Positions 22,461-33,240 of a stretch of DNA of 64,000 nt are shown here, piece after piece. The position numbers were made by a program, and so were the translations under genes. The stretch is from Euryodendron excelsum (Eukaryota; Streptophyta; Magnoliopsida; Ericales; Pentaphylacaceae). The notes under the pieces were generated by a model, which was not told the DNA's origin, ran no database searches, and saw only the letters and a list, made by a program, of their open reading frames with translations. The stretch is from assembly GCA_033060915.1 (NCBI GenBank), contig CM065394.1:17725001-17789000 (forward strand), given 5' to 3'. Numbering within the stretch: position 1 is the first letter of the stretch; each line of letters starts with the position of its first letter.

Positions 22461-24019
22461 ATCTAGGCCCTGATAAGAGAAAACAACAGAAGAAAAACAG
22501 CACACAGCCTGGGCTGCTGTCCATAGTCAACAAGAAACAGAGAATGGGGCAATGTCCCACCCTCGGCCTCCCAATCTATCCTAATTCAAACCATTCCAAG
22601 CCAAGAAGACTGGGGCAATGACCCACCGTCCTAATCAAATAAAGAACCATTCGGAGATGCTCAACTTTTCAGATACTTTGAACTTATAAAAGGAGATCTC
22701 GCCTCCTTTATAAACCAGCTTAAGACTCTCAAAGAAGCAAAATCCTTCCAGAAACACATCAACAAGAATCCTATCTTGCCTACCAAAATCAAAACTCAAC
22801 AATCAAGCCAACACAGAAGAACTACAAACACGGAACAACCTCTCATGACTCCTCAAGTTCAGCTCATTTCTAGCAACCTTGTCTGGGGCATCCTTCCTAA
22901 GAAGCCTCATATGAGCCCCTTCCTCGCCAGCAGCCCAAAGAATTCAAAAACAATACTCAGAAGCTACTAGCCTCTCGAAGGCCTCCTGAAAGCTAAAAGT
23001 GAAATTCAATCAAGAGAGCAAGGAGGATAAGAAGGAATAGCTCGCTCTACAGTTCCATCCTCTCCAAGCCAACTCTGTAATTGCTCACACTCCACCTTAA
23101 CAAAACTTGGCCCAGCGGGTTCCCAGTACGATTACTCGAGTGTACCAATCACCTCCATTAACTCGAATGACAGCAATGCTAGTCCTATCCTTGGCCAAAA
23201 ACATCTCTCGTCGTTGTTAGCTTAGCCATCACCTACTGCATAAATCATCATCCTCCTTGTAAGCCATCCTGAAGACAAGACAGAAAGAAAGAGACCTTAT
23301 AAGAGTTCATAGATAGGTAAGAGGTATGTACACAAAAAAAAAGAGGTCCTTCAAAATCATTTTCGAAATAATTTCTTTAGGTTTCTTAGACTTTTCCTCA
23401 AAAGTTTTAAAATTCAAAATCGAACTCCAGTTTCAAACCTTATCCTTCAAAAGTTTTATTCAAAATCATTCTTGGTTTTCTAAACTTTTATCCTCAAAAA
23501 GTTAAGGTTTTAACTTTCATCCTCAAAAGTTTCCGGTTTCAAACTTTTTCCTTCGAAGTTTATCTCAAAAAATCAAATTCTAGTTTAAAACTTTTTCCCC
23601 AAAAGTTTTAGATTCAAAATCAATCCTATCAGTTTCTTAAAACTTTTTCCTCCAAAAGTTTTTATCTCTCGTCAAATGACAGGGTTTCCTGTACTTTCTC
23701 CCTTTGCAAAAGAAAAAAGTTTAATTCTAGTTTTTTTGAACTTTTTTCTTCAAAAAGTTTGTTTTGAATCAATTTTCCAGTTTTTAAAACTTTTCCCTTC
23801 AAAAAGTTTCTACCCAATTCAAATGTCTGGTTCCCAAGGCTTTCCCTTCAAAACCCCTATTTCAAAACACTTTCAAAGGTTTTCTAAACTTTTTGTCCAA
23901 AAAAGTCATTTAAAAAATCATCTTCAAAAACCAGTTTCCAAGTTCATCAACTCTGGTTCCTTCGATCACTTGGCGACCCAAATGGGTCCTTACTTTATTG
24001 TTTTCTGTCTCCGACAAGC
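22460..24019 (+). other. 3' internal region of E2
   Basis: Homologous to the left end of the window (A, 120-2450), for example a GAGAATGGGGCAATG segment near 22540. On the minus strand a CTTCAG/GATGGC acceptor-like start occurs near 23262-23270, matching the aORF start in A, but the frame behind it is broken early. The final part (23330-23950) is a low-complexity AAACTTTT-type tract. Confidence 0.45.
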
Positions 24020-24041
24020 AAAGACAGATAAAAGGGGCAGT
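24020..24041 (+). other. Polypurine tract of E2
   Basis: AAAGACAGATAAAAGGGGCA directly before the 3' LTR start TATTAGCACCC. Confidence 0.75.
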
Positions 24042-24979
24042 TATTAGCACCCTATTTTAGCCACTCGGTTATCTCCAGCCTAACCAGATGCACACTTAAA
24101 CCACCACAAGTGTACTCATGCCCAAACTGGCTTTTTAGGTTCAATCTGATCTGTCAACCGATTCGCGAGCCCACTGGGCCCAATAGAGGCAAAATAACCA
24201 GAATGCCCCTTGTGCATTAGTCAATCCAATCCAGCCCCGCACGTCTTCCATAAGACGATAAGTCCATTCAAATTCAAAGTCAAATCCATTTGTCCCGTTA
24301 TTCGAGAAAGTTGATCCCTCATTGACGGTAAGACCATTCAATCCAGCACAACATGATGATCGAGAAAGTTTATTCCTCGGATCGATAAAGCCCCTATCGC
24401 ACTCATCTTCGAAAAGTACCTAAGTCCCCGAGAGGGAAGAGCGGTTCACTTATGGCGCTTGCTAGCCCACCAATATAGAATATCCTCTAATCCAACACAT
24501 TCTTTGAGAAAGCACAAATCCCTCAAGAATGAAAGATCGTCCAAGTCCGGCACGTTCCTTGAGAAAGCACAAACCCCTCAAGAATGAAAAACTGTCCTAG
24601 TCCGGCATGACCTTCGAGAAAGTTTATCACTCAAGGCGGTAGGACCTTTTCAAGCCTGTCCACCAAGAAAGTACTAATTTCTTAGACAGAAGTCCAAACC
24701 AGATCTAGACTGGTCAACACTGATGCCTGCTAGCCCGTGTTGGTAAAAAATAATCATTCTGCCCCCAAACGGACGCAACACGTTCCTCGAGAAAGTACTA
24801 AGTCCTCAAAACGGTAAGACCACCTTCTAAAGTTGTCCCTAGATGGTCCGACATGCCCAGTGCCATCCAGTCAACCCCGATTCTTTTCCGGAAGTTCTCC
24901 GATCAAAATGACTACTTTGCCCCTAGGCATCCAAATGCTCTAGGAAGCTACACCGGCTCTGGGTATCAAACTGGTAACA

Positions 24980-25080
24980 CCCCAGTTAACTCTGATCAGC
25001 TCCAGTCAACTCTAGTCAACCCAGCCAACCCCAGTCAACTCTGGTCAACCTGATTAACCCAAGTCAATCTTGGTCAACCC
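24980..25080 (+). repeat. Clustered GTCAA/W-box-like array in E2 3' LTR
   Basis: About eight AGTCAA or GGTCAA words (TTGACT/TTGACC on the other strand) occur at intervals near 12 bp. The 5' LTR has a shorter version at 15297-15345. TTGAC(C/T) is the core bound by WRKY factors. Confidence 0.5.
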
Positions 25081-25444
25081 TAGAACTCTCGGGATGAGGT
25101 GACTGCCATCCAATCACTCTCTTTAACCATACCGGCTCTGGGGATCAAATCGGCAACCTCTGGGACACTTTCCAGAGTATTTCTTTCCATTTTTAGTTGA
25201 GCCCCGCCATCCGACACCTTCATTTTTCGAACCAGAACCTCCCTACTCCACTTCGAGTGAAGCATGACCATTCTTTAGCCGTGTGCCACTAATAGTGGCG
25301 CATAAACCCCTAGAATTAGTTACGAATCGACCAGCCCCGTATCTAGCCTTTTTTTAAGCCCTCATTAAACCTTTCTACGCCACTCATGGCCAAAATTAGG
25401 CCATGCGCCACTAAGAGTGGCGCACCACTCTGCTATTTTTGCAC

Positions 25445-25452
25445 TATAAATA
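25445..25452 (+). promoter_or_regulatory. TATA box of E2 3' LTR
   Basis: TATAAATA with the same context as in the 5' LTR. Confidence 0.65.
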
Positions 25453-25530
25453 CAGACCTCCACCCTCTCCGTTTTTTATCAAAAAAATTCCTCAGAAACT
25501 CTCCCCCTCTATTCTAGATAGCTCTTGAAG

Positions 25531-25532
<2 letters not shown>

Positions 25533-25598
<66 letters not shown>
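25533..25598 (+). repeat. (CT)n microsatellite
   Basis: About 30 CT units, with two short interruptions near the right end. The homologous position in the 5' LTR (about 15790-15812) has only a short CTTTCTCTCTT run. Confidence 0.9.
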
Positions 25599-27095
25599 TG
25601 CGAAGTCCCGCCAGCCGAGTTTGAGTCCAAACTCTCGAAGCCCTAGCTTCCAAGCTCCATCGAAGGTCCGCCTCGTTGCCCGAAAGTTCCAGAAGCCTTC
25701 CCAAGTCCAAGGCCCGAGCCGCCACCAAAGAAAGAAGCAACGAGACAAGGTAATCCCCATTTTACTTTTTTGTACTCCCCCACTTTCTCTTCTCCCTCCG
25801 AACCCACTTGGGTTCTTCTCTTTTTTAATCCCCTATCTCTAAACCCCTCTTTCTTGCATCCTTGAAACAAAATGACGTTAAGTCCATGTCGAGAGTGAAC
25901 AAGAGGAGATTACCAATCAGGACTATCTTCTTAGCCCTCACTTGCTTCACGTCATGGTCTTAGGGCCCTCTTGTAATGCAGTGATACCTAACTTTGTACG
26001 TATCATGCCGTTACTATCGTCAAATTGCATTTGCATTCAAGTCATTCCTCTACCCTTTAAAACCATTTTCTAAAGTAATTTTCTTAAAATCACAATTCTA
26101 GCTGGATCCTAACCCTTTTATGGTTAGGTTTTCATAGAAAAGTGTGACATTTTAAATGGCTTCCGTTAGCCTATATTTGTTTCTTTTCAAAAATTCGGTC
26201 TCGAAACGATCCTAGTCTTTTCATTACTAAGGTTGTTTCGAGAAGTTTGTGACATTCAAAAGGACCCAAAATGTCTACACTTTTGGTTTTGTGCTTCTAT
26301 TGCTTTTCAAAGCCACAAGCCCAAAGTCATTCTAGCCTTTCAATATTTAGAATTGCTTTAGGCAAAGTGCGATATTCATTTGGATGTCCAAAATCTAAGT
26401 TAGGTTTTCGGGCCCCAAAATATGTTTTCAAAAGACTCGATTTTTGTACCATTTCCAAAACTCATATCTGTTAAACCCTAGAAGTCCAATCCTAGGAAAA
26501 TTCTGTTTTTGCCAACTTGGAAACCTTCTATTTTTAAGCCAAAATCCCACCATTTTCAAACCCTCAAAATCCTCAATTTTATCAATCAAAACTTTCCTTT
26601 TCAATCAAATCAAAACCTTCCATTTCAAATCTCTCAAATCGCTCGTTTTTCAAACCTTCCAAATTTAAACCTAATTTAACTATTTCCATTTCGAAAACAA
26701 TCCAAACTTGCCTTTTTCAAAATAAAATCTTTTCAAAACAAATCAACTTTTCTTAAATATCAATCTTTCTAAAAAGGAAACATTTCAAAATCAAATAAAA
26801 TCTTCCTGAAAAGGAAACATTTCAAAAATCACATCTTTAAAAAAAGGAAACATTTTCAAAACCCAATCTTTTCAAATCAACTCAAATATTTCAAATCAAA
26901 TCAAATCTTTTCAAATCTCAATATTCCTGAAAAGGAAAAATTTCAAAATTAAATCAAATCTTACTGAAAAGGAAATATTTCAAGTCCAATCTTTTAGAAA
27001 AGAAAACACTTTCAAACTCAAACTTTCTTAAAAAGGAAACTTTCTAAAAATGAAAAATTTCTAGAAATAAGAACCCATTTCAAAATTCCAACTCT

Positions 27096-27179
27096 TTCAA
27101 ACTCTTGTTTAAACTGCGATTGACCTGATCCTCTTTAAGGAGGTACGTAGGCAACCATTCATGGGGTGCGGTCACAACC
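27096..27179 (+). other. Three-hairpin block (E2 3' LTR)
   Basis: Hairpin 1 is AAAC-TCTT-GTTT (outer pair lost), hairpin 2 CCTC-TTTAAG-GAGG, hairpin 3 CCAT-TC-ATGG. Confidence 0.55.
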
Positions 27180-27751
27180 CTTTTCAAATTCTCAACTCCT
27201 TTCAAAATCTTCTTAAAATTTTGTTTTTAAAAGTTTTCTAAGTGGATAGCATTAAACCTAGGTAACCGACAAGTCATAGTTACGTGAGTAAAAGGTGATT
27301 AGACATATAAATACAGCAAGGGCGGGGTAGGGTGATAGTCTTAGGACATCTTTCTTACACGTAACTAAACCCTGGGCTTAAGAATTTCTATTTCAAAGAC
27401 CAAAACCGGAGTCAATTTTCAAAAGGGCTTTTCAACATTTTTAGGGTTGTCAAACAACCCTACCTCCTAAAACCCTCTCATGAGGATGTTTTTAAAAAAT
27501 ACTTTTGAAAACCTAAGTTTAACCCTCGGGTTTTTACTTGGTGTGGATGACCTAACACATCTTTAAATATGTTAGGTGGTGACACCAAAGACCTTTTCAA
27601 AAAACCCTAATCAATCCCATTTCAAATTCAAACCCTGTCACATTCGTCATTCTAAGAGGATGAGTTCTAACGAGAGAGCACCGTACCAAATTCCCATCCC
27701 TGGGCCCAGAAAGAAAGAGGAGGGCCTAGCGTCTGAAAATGGGGCGCGACA

Positions 27752-28609
27752 AGGATATGATGCTACAGAAGGTGGTGAAGAAGCTGATTAAGTTGGGGAA
27801 GCCAAAGGCTGAAATGGCGAAGCCCGTTCCCCCTGCCCCCGTTGTAGATGTCGACTCCTCCAAAGCTAAAAAACAGAGGAGGGAGACGAGGTCATCAAAG
27901 AAGAAGCCAATGGCAGGGGATGCACTGATTGAGCCTACAACAAAAAAGGCCCTAGTACTAGTGTCGTATTTGATGATGCTGACTTTGTGATTGTAAGACC
28001 CATCGTTGGTGGCTATTATATGTAGCTGAACGACTCCTTAATTTGGTCGGTTGAGGTGGCGATGGAAGTGGTTGAAAGTAACCTCTAGCGGGTTGACATT
28101 AACTTGTTGGAAAGTAATGATGACCTATCAATCTTTCTAGAAGCCTTCCACAAATCCCTGCTTGTAAGTTCTTTCGCAAATTCATTTTCAGTAGTGACTT
28201 TCGTTAATTGTGTACTGATCTTGTTGAATCTGTTTTACTGCCAGGGCTCTCTTAACTCTTTAGAGGCCGTGCGTCATTTTTAAGTTCTGTCTGGAGAGCA
28301 CAATAAACTCGTTGAGGAGCATGCTAAGCCAAAAAGGGAGTGGATCGAGGCAAAAAAGGCCCAATTGACCACCGCAAAGGAAGCTGAAAAGGCAAAGATT
28401 CCGCTGGACCAGATTACAGCCGCTTTGATCAATAGGGACGATGAAGTATCAAAGCTGGAGGCTGACAAGGCCATACTCTCGGTGGACTTGTTCAAGTTGA
28501 GGGCCAAAATCGAAGGACGAAAAGGCCGAGTTTGAGGAGAGGTATAAGCAAGGCATTACGACTATTATTGATGATTATGCCCTTCAGATGGTTGATCTCT
28601 TGCAGTCGA
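27752..28609 (+). pseudogene. Transposase_28-like gene, C-terminal half (broken)
   Basis: This resumes the frame interrupted at 14371. After the duplicated target 5-mer (27752-27756) the frame reads MMLQKVVKKLIKLGKPKAEM, in the same phase as the codons before the insertion. A Lys-rich, disordered segment follows, then scattered stops. An intron of 81 bp lies at 28164-28244, from CTT/GTAAGT to CTGCCAG. An Ala/Lys/Glu-rich heptad region (28300-28510), predicted as coiled coil, comes next. A 2-nt shift near 28515 puts the following acidic helix in another frame. The end is cut at 28610 by the LTR of element M. A long C-terminal coiled coil is usual for plant proteins of this type. Confidence 0.6.
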
Positions 28610-29291
28610 TGTCACGCTCCGATTTTTTGCACTCAAGGAAAAATGCGCACACAAGTGGAAAAAACATGATACTCTTCGTTAGAACTCATCCTCCTAGAAG
28701 GACGAGTGCAACTAGGTTTGAATGATAAATTGATTTAATTAAGGGCTTTTGAAAAAAGATTTGGAATCACCACCTAACTTGATTAAGGTGAGTTAGGTTA
28801 CCTAAAACTAAGTGCAATCTGAATATTATACTTAGGGTTTTTGAAAAGGTTTTGAAAACTTCATCAAGAGACGGTTTTTAAGAAAATAGGTTGTTTGACA
28901 ACATTGGGAAAGATTTAAGCCCTTTTTGAAAATAACTTAATTTTGGCCTTTGAAAATAGTAATTCTAGGTTTGGAGGTTGGTTACGTGTAAGGAAGATGT
29001 ATATGCCATCACCCTACCCCACCCTTGCAATGCCTACATGTCTATTCACCCTAGGTTCACTCATTTAAAATCTTTTATTAATAGATGTCCAATACTGTCC
29101 ACTTTGAAAAGAATGTTAAAAAGAAGTATGATATGATGCATGACATGCAAGTGCAAGAAAATCATTTGGGTTTGAAAATAGATTTGACAAGAAGGTTTAA
29201 TTTTGAAAATAGATTTGAAAAGAAAGATTTAATGTTGAAAGAAGGTTTTAGAAATTGAAAATTGATTATGGAATTAGAGATTTGAAAAAAA

Positions 29292-29382
29292 AAAGGTTGT
29301 GACCGCACCTATAGGGGTTACCTACGTATCCCTTTATTGGGAATTAGGTCAATCATAGTTTGGACAAGAGTCCAATTGAAAA
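29292..29382 (-). other. Three-hairpin block (M copy)
   Basis: On the minus strand hairpin 1 is TTGGAC-TCTT-GTCCAA, hairpin 2 TCCC-AATAAA-GGGA, and hairpin 3 ACC-CCTATA-GGT. Confidence 0.6.
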
Positions 29383-31634
29383 TAGACACTTTGAGATTTT
29401 TGAAATGTTTGATTTGAAAAAGGGTTTAATTTGAACTTGGAATAGAAGATTTGAAATTAAAATTTGATTTGAAATTGAACTTAGACTTAGAGTTGAACTT
29501 GGAAAAGGGTTTGAACTTTGAAAGAGAACTTGGACTTCATTTGGGAAAGAAGGAGTTGAGCTTTGAAAATATTTTGACTTGGATTGAAGTTGAAAAATCA
29601 TCTTGATTTAGAAGAGAGTTTTAGAAAAGAGTTGAAGCTTCCTAACTTAGGGTTAGGGCTAACCTAGGATTTAGACATCCTAGGACTTAGGGTAACCTAA
29701 GGTTGAAGCATGTAATGAATTGACTTGATTTTAACTTAAGAAGTTTGATTTTAGAAAACTTAGAATTAGGAAAGCTAGATTTAAGAAAGATTAGAGAAGG
29801 AATTGATTTGATTTAGAAACACTTGACTTGTAAAAGACTTGTAAGGATTTGACTTGATTATTTGATTTGAATGAATTTAGAAAGTTAGGTTTAAGAAAGA
29901 TTAGATTTTAGAAATCTTTGAATTTAGAAAAGCTTCAAAATAGGAAGATTTCATTTTAAGAAAGTTGCCAAATTAGGAAATATTTGAATTTAAGAAAGTT
30001 TCATTTTAGGAAAGATTTCATTTTAGGCAAGTATCAAATTAGGAAAGTGTTGATTTTAGGAAAGTTTTGAATTTAGAAATATTTCAATTTTGGAAAGATT
30101 TAGAATTTGAAAAGATTTGAAAAGTTGAGATTTAGAAAGTTGTGATTTGGAAAGGTTTGAAATTAGGGAAGATTGGAATTAAGAAAGATTAGAATTAGGA
30201 AAGATTTGAATTAGGAAAATGTTCGATTCCTATTTCCTAAAATAGAAGATTGGATTCTATTTATGAAAATTGATGATTTAATTTTGTTTTAAAAATTAGA
30301 GGATTTGATGTGGTTTCCTAAATTAGGATTTGATTTGATATAGAATTGGAAAGGTTGAGTTTTGAAAATTTTGGATTTGAAAATCTATGATTTGGTAGGA
30401 AAAAAGAGGTTTTAGAAATGTAAGATTTGATGTAGAAAATAATTTTTGGAAACCTATGATTTGAGGCAAAAGAGGAAGTTATGTTTTTAAGAAAGAGAAC
30501 TAAGGTTTCCTAATCATGGTTTCTAGGGCTTGACTTGGACTCCAAGAAAAAGAGTTTTTGGAAAAGAGATCTTTGGAAGAGAGTTTTTTGGAAAGAAGTT
30601 TGAAGAGAGTTTTTTAGAAAGTAGATTTTTTAGGAGAGTTTTTTAGAAAGATGTTTAAAAAGCAATTTGGAAAAAGGGCTTGAATATGAACTTTTGAAAT
30701 CTTTTGAACGTCTCACTTTCCTAAAACGATTCTAACCATGAAGAGCTTAGAACTATTCTAAGTTGGTGGTTTTGAAAACAACATGTATTTGAAATATGGA
30801 CCATAATGATCACTTTGAATATCACACTTTCCTAAAATGACCATAACCATGGAATGGCTAGAATCATCTCAAGATTGTGATTTTGATGAAGAACAATTTA
30901 GGGTTCACACCCAAAATATGGACCTTGATAGTCGCAATGAATATAACACTTTTTTAAAGAAACCCTAACCATGGAATGGCTAGAATCACTTCAAGATTGT
31001 GATTTTGAAAACAAGACTTTGAATGCAAGTTTTAAAAGAGAGTTTTGATGCAAGCTTTGAAAACAATAATGGATGAATGAATATGACATGCATAATGCAA
31101 ATAGGGTCGCAAACTTACAGAGTTAGGCTTCACCACATAATCAAGGGGGTCGAATCCACACAGTTTAAGGTTAAACTAAAAGAAAGCCCCCAGCATGATG
31201 ACTTTAAAAAATTCTTACTTGGCATGAATCGGGGAGTCCCTTGTTTCAAGCATGCAAGAAGAGGAGGTAGAAGATGAGAATTAAAATAGAAAAAAAACCC
31301 AAGTGGGTTTGGAGGAAGAAGAGAGAGGGGGAAACTACATAAACGTAAATTGAAAGCCTACCTTGTCTTCTTCTTGCTTTGCTTGCTTTGTTTGATTTGC
31401 TTTACTTGGGCTTTGAGAGCTTCAAACTTGCAGCACTTGAGTCTTCAATGGCTTGCTTTGAGGCTGGTGTATGAGTATATGAACTGTGTATAAGCAAGGG
31501 TTAGAGTGTATGGAGGCTAAGATTTGGAGAGACTAGAGAGGGCTACGATTTGGAGAGAGTTCGAGGTCTATATTTCGAAAAATAGAGTTTTTGGACTGAG
31601 TTTATGGACCATTTTCACATAGGGGGAGGGTTTG

Positions 31635-31642
31635 TATTTATA
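31635..31642 (-). promoter_or_regulatory. TATA box of LTR M
   Basis: TATAAATA on the minus strand, in the context TCTATAAATACAAACC. Confidence 0.65.
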
Positions 31643-33016
31643 GATACAAAAACAACATGGCGCTTGTTGCCGTGGCGCTAGGGCAAAAAAGCTACTAATG
31701 CCACTAGGAGTGGTGTCAGGCTAATTTCTTGCTTGAAAAATGGTCAATTGGACTGGAAAATCACTGGAATGGACTTGGAACATCCCATGAGAAGGCTTGA
31801 AGGTTGGAAACACTATCTAGAGTGTTCCTGGAGATTGCCAGTTTGATACCCAGAGTCGGTGTGGTTGGAAAAGGTGACCTGCCTACTAGGGGCAAAATGA
31901 TCATTTTGCATCAGGCTTGCTAGAATAGACTCAGAATGATCCAGAAAAGTGCTGAAAGATTGAGAATACTATTAGAAGCATCCTTGGAAGGTTACCGATT
32001 TGATACCCAGAGCCGGTGTGGTTCCCGGAGACAATTTGATACCTAGGGGCAAAATGGTCATTTTGACTAGATGGTCCCGAAATTGGTCCGAAACTGACTG
32101 AAAGGCACTTAAACATGCCAGATTGTCTTTGGGACAATCTTGAAAAGGTGGACTTACCGCTCTGATGACTTAGGTACTTTCTCCAATATCATGCCCGAAA
32201 AGGCCCGAGGGGCAATTTGGTCATTTTTTACCGAAGTAGGCTACCAGGCACTGGTGTTGACCTGAGTTTTGAGTGTTTCCATCACTCTAACGGTGTGTGA
32301 CGAGTTGGTTTCCAAAGGTATCTCATCCTTTGGTAAACGTGCCACGACCAAGAGGTGAGTTCGGTTTCGTGACATAGGGGTTTTGTTGGCAATTCCCAAT
32401 ATTTACCTGTTTATGAGTGTTTCCACCACTCAACTGTTGTGATGTTTGTAAGTGTCTCCATCACTCTGACGGTGTGCCTTCATTTCGGAGACTGCCTGAT
32501 CTTAGGAAGCTGTTGGGCGGACTTATCGTCTGAAGAATTAACTTTCTCAAAAGACATGCTGAATAATGGACATTCTATATTGGCGGGCTAGCAGGCGCCA
32601 AAAGTGAACCGTTATACCATCTCGGGGACATAAGTTCTGTCCCAGTCGACAAGTTTGAAGGGACTTACCGTTCTGAAGAGTTTTCTTAAAAAACGTGCCA
32701 CACTTGATGGACTTACCGTCAGAGGGATTAACTTTCTCGAAAGACATGCTAAATTGAATTTGGATTGGAATTGGATTTGAGATTAAAATGGGGACTTACA
32801 GTCTTTGGGAAGACGTGCTCATTGAAATTGGACCGAGCAATGCCATAAGGGCATTTTGGTCAATTTGCCTCTATTGGGCGTGACGAACCCGTGAAGCGAT
32901 TGATTAACTGGATTGAGTCTGAAAAATTGGTTTTGACTTGAATATATCTGTGTCAGTCTGAATGTGAGTCCAGTCGGACCAGAGATCCCCGAGCGGGCAA
33001 AAATAGGGTGCTTACA

Positions 33017-33040
33017 GCTGCCCCTCTTTTTCTGTCTTTG
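33017..33040 (-). other. Polypurine tract of element M
   Basis: Reverse complement reads CAAAGACAGAAAAAGAGGGG and then CAGC, directly before the LTR start. Confidence 0.8.
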
Positions 33041-33217
33041 CTTGTCGAAGGTGAAAAACGATAAAGTAAGAGTTACATGTTGATCGCAAGGTGATCGGAG
33101 GGACGAACCATGGAAAATTTTGAAGACTGGAACTTCGAAAATGAACATTCAGCTTAAGAGGCATTTGAAATCTGGTTTTGGCAAGAAAAAGGGACAAAGT
33201 TGCTCGAATTTTGACAC

Positions 33218-33240
33218 TGGCGCCACTAGCAGTGGCGCCA
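33218..33240. other. GC-rich palindrome near PPT (M)
   Basis: TGGCGCCACT-AGC-AGTGGCGCCA, perfect 10-bp arms, about 200 bp internal to the PPT. B has the equivalent at 51590-51610 and A a decayed one near 2206-2231. Confidence 0.7.

Larger units (their letters stand above)
14372..27751 (+). mobile_element. Element E2: complete, non-autonomous Tat/Ogre-like retrotransposon
   Basis: A full element with a 5' LTR (14372-17905), PBS (17909-17926), 6.1-kb internal region, PPT (24020-24041) and 3' LTR (24042-27751). The flanking 5-mers are GAGAT (14367-14371) and AGGAT (27752-27756), a decayed target duplication with two mismatches. The sequence that follows continues the interrupted Transposase_28-like frame. 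The internal region splits into a leader (17906-19830) homologous to the leaders of B, C and D, an unassigned stretch (19830-22460) and a 3' part homologous to A (22460-24041). That leaves about 2.6 kb in the middle, too little for gag-pro-pol, and no frame above about 105 codons exists. E2 is therefore a non-autonomous derivative. Divergence between its LTRs, including indels, indicates an old insertion. Confidence 0.85.
24042..27751 (+). repeat. 3' LTR of E2
   Basis: About 3.7 kb, ends GGGGCGCGACA. Relative to the 5' LTR it has an expanded (CT)n tract (25533-25598) and a longer array of GTCAA words (24980-25080). TATA is at 25445-25452, the donor-like site at 25749/25750, the three-hairpin block at 27096-27179, and the PBS-core copy is degraded to TGGTGACACC near 27577. 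Confidence 0.85.
28610..33016 (-). repeat. 3' LTR of element M
   Basis: About 4.4 kb. On the minus strand it starts TGTAAGCACCC at 33016 and ends GGAGCGTGACA at 28610. It has TATA at 31642-31635, a donor-like GACAAG/GTAGGC at 31362/31361, the three-hairpin block at 29295-29378, the second block at 28960-29046, and a degraded PBS-core copy near 28764. No PBS follows its end, as expected for a 3' LTR. Confidence 0.8.

Noticed and set aside
25492..25842. Open frames with long Arg/Glu or Ser/Leu alternations on both strands
   Set aside because: They are translations of the (CT)n microsatellite inside the E2 3' LTR and have no conserved counterpart in the 5' LTR.
10312..28609. A single minus-strand element with LTRs at 10312-12989 and 28610-33016
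   Set aside because: The right LTR is preceded by a PPT (so it is a 3' LTR) and has no PBS on its other side, and the left LTR has no PPT, so they cannot be the two ends of one element.
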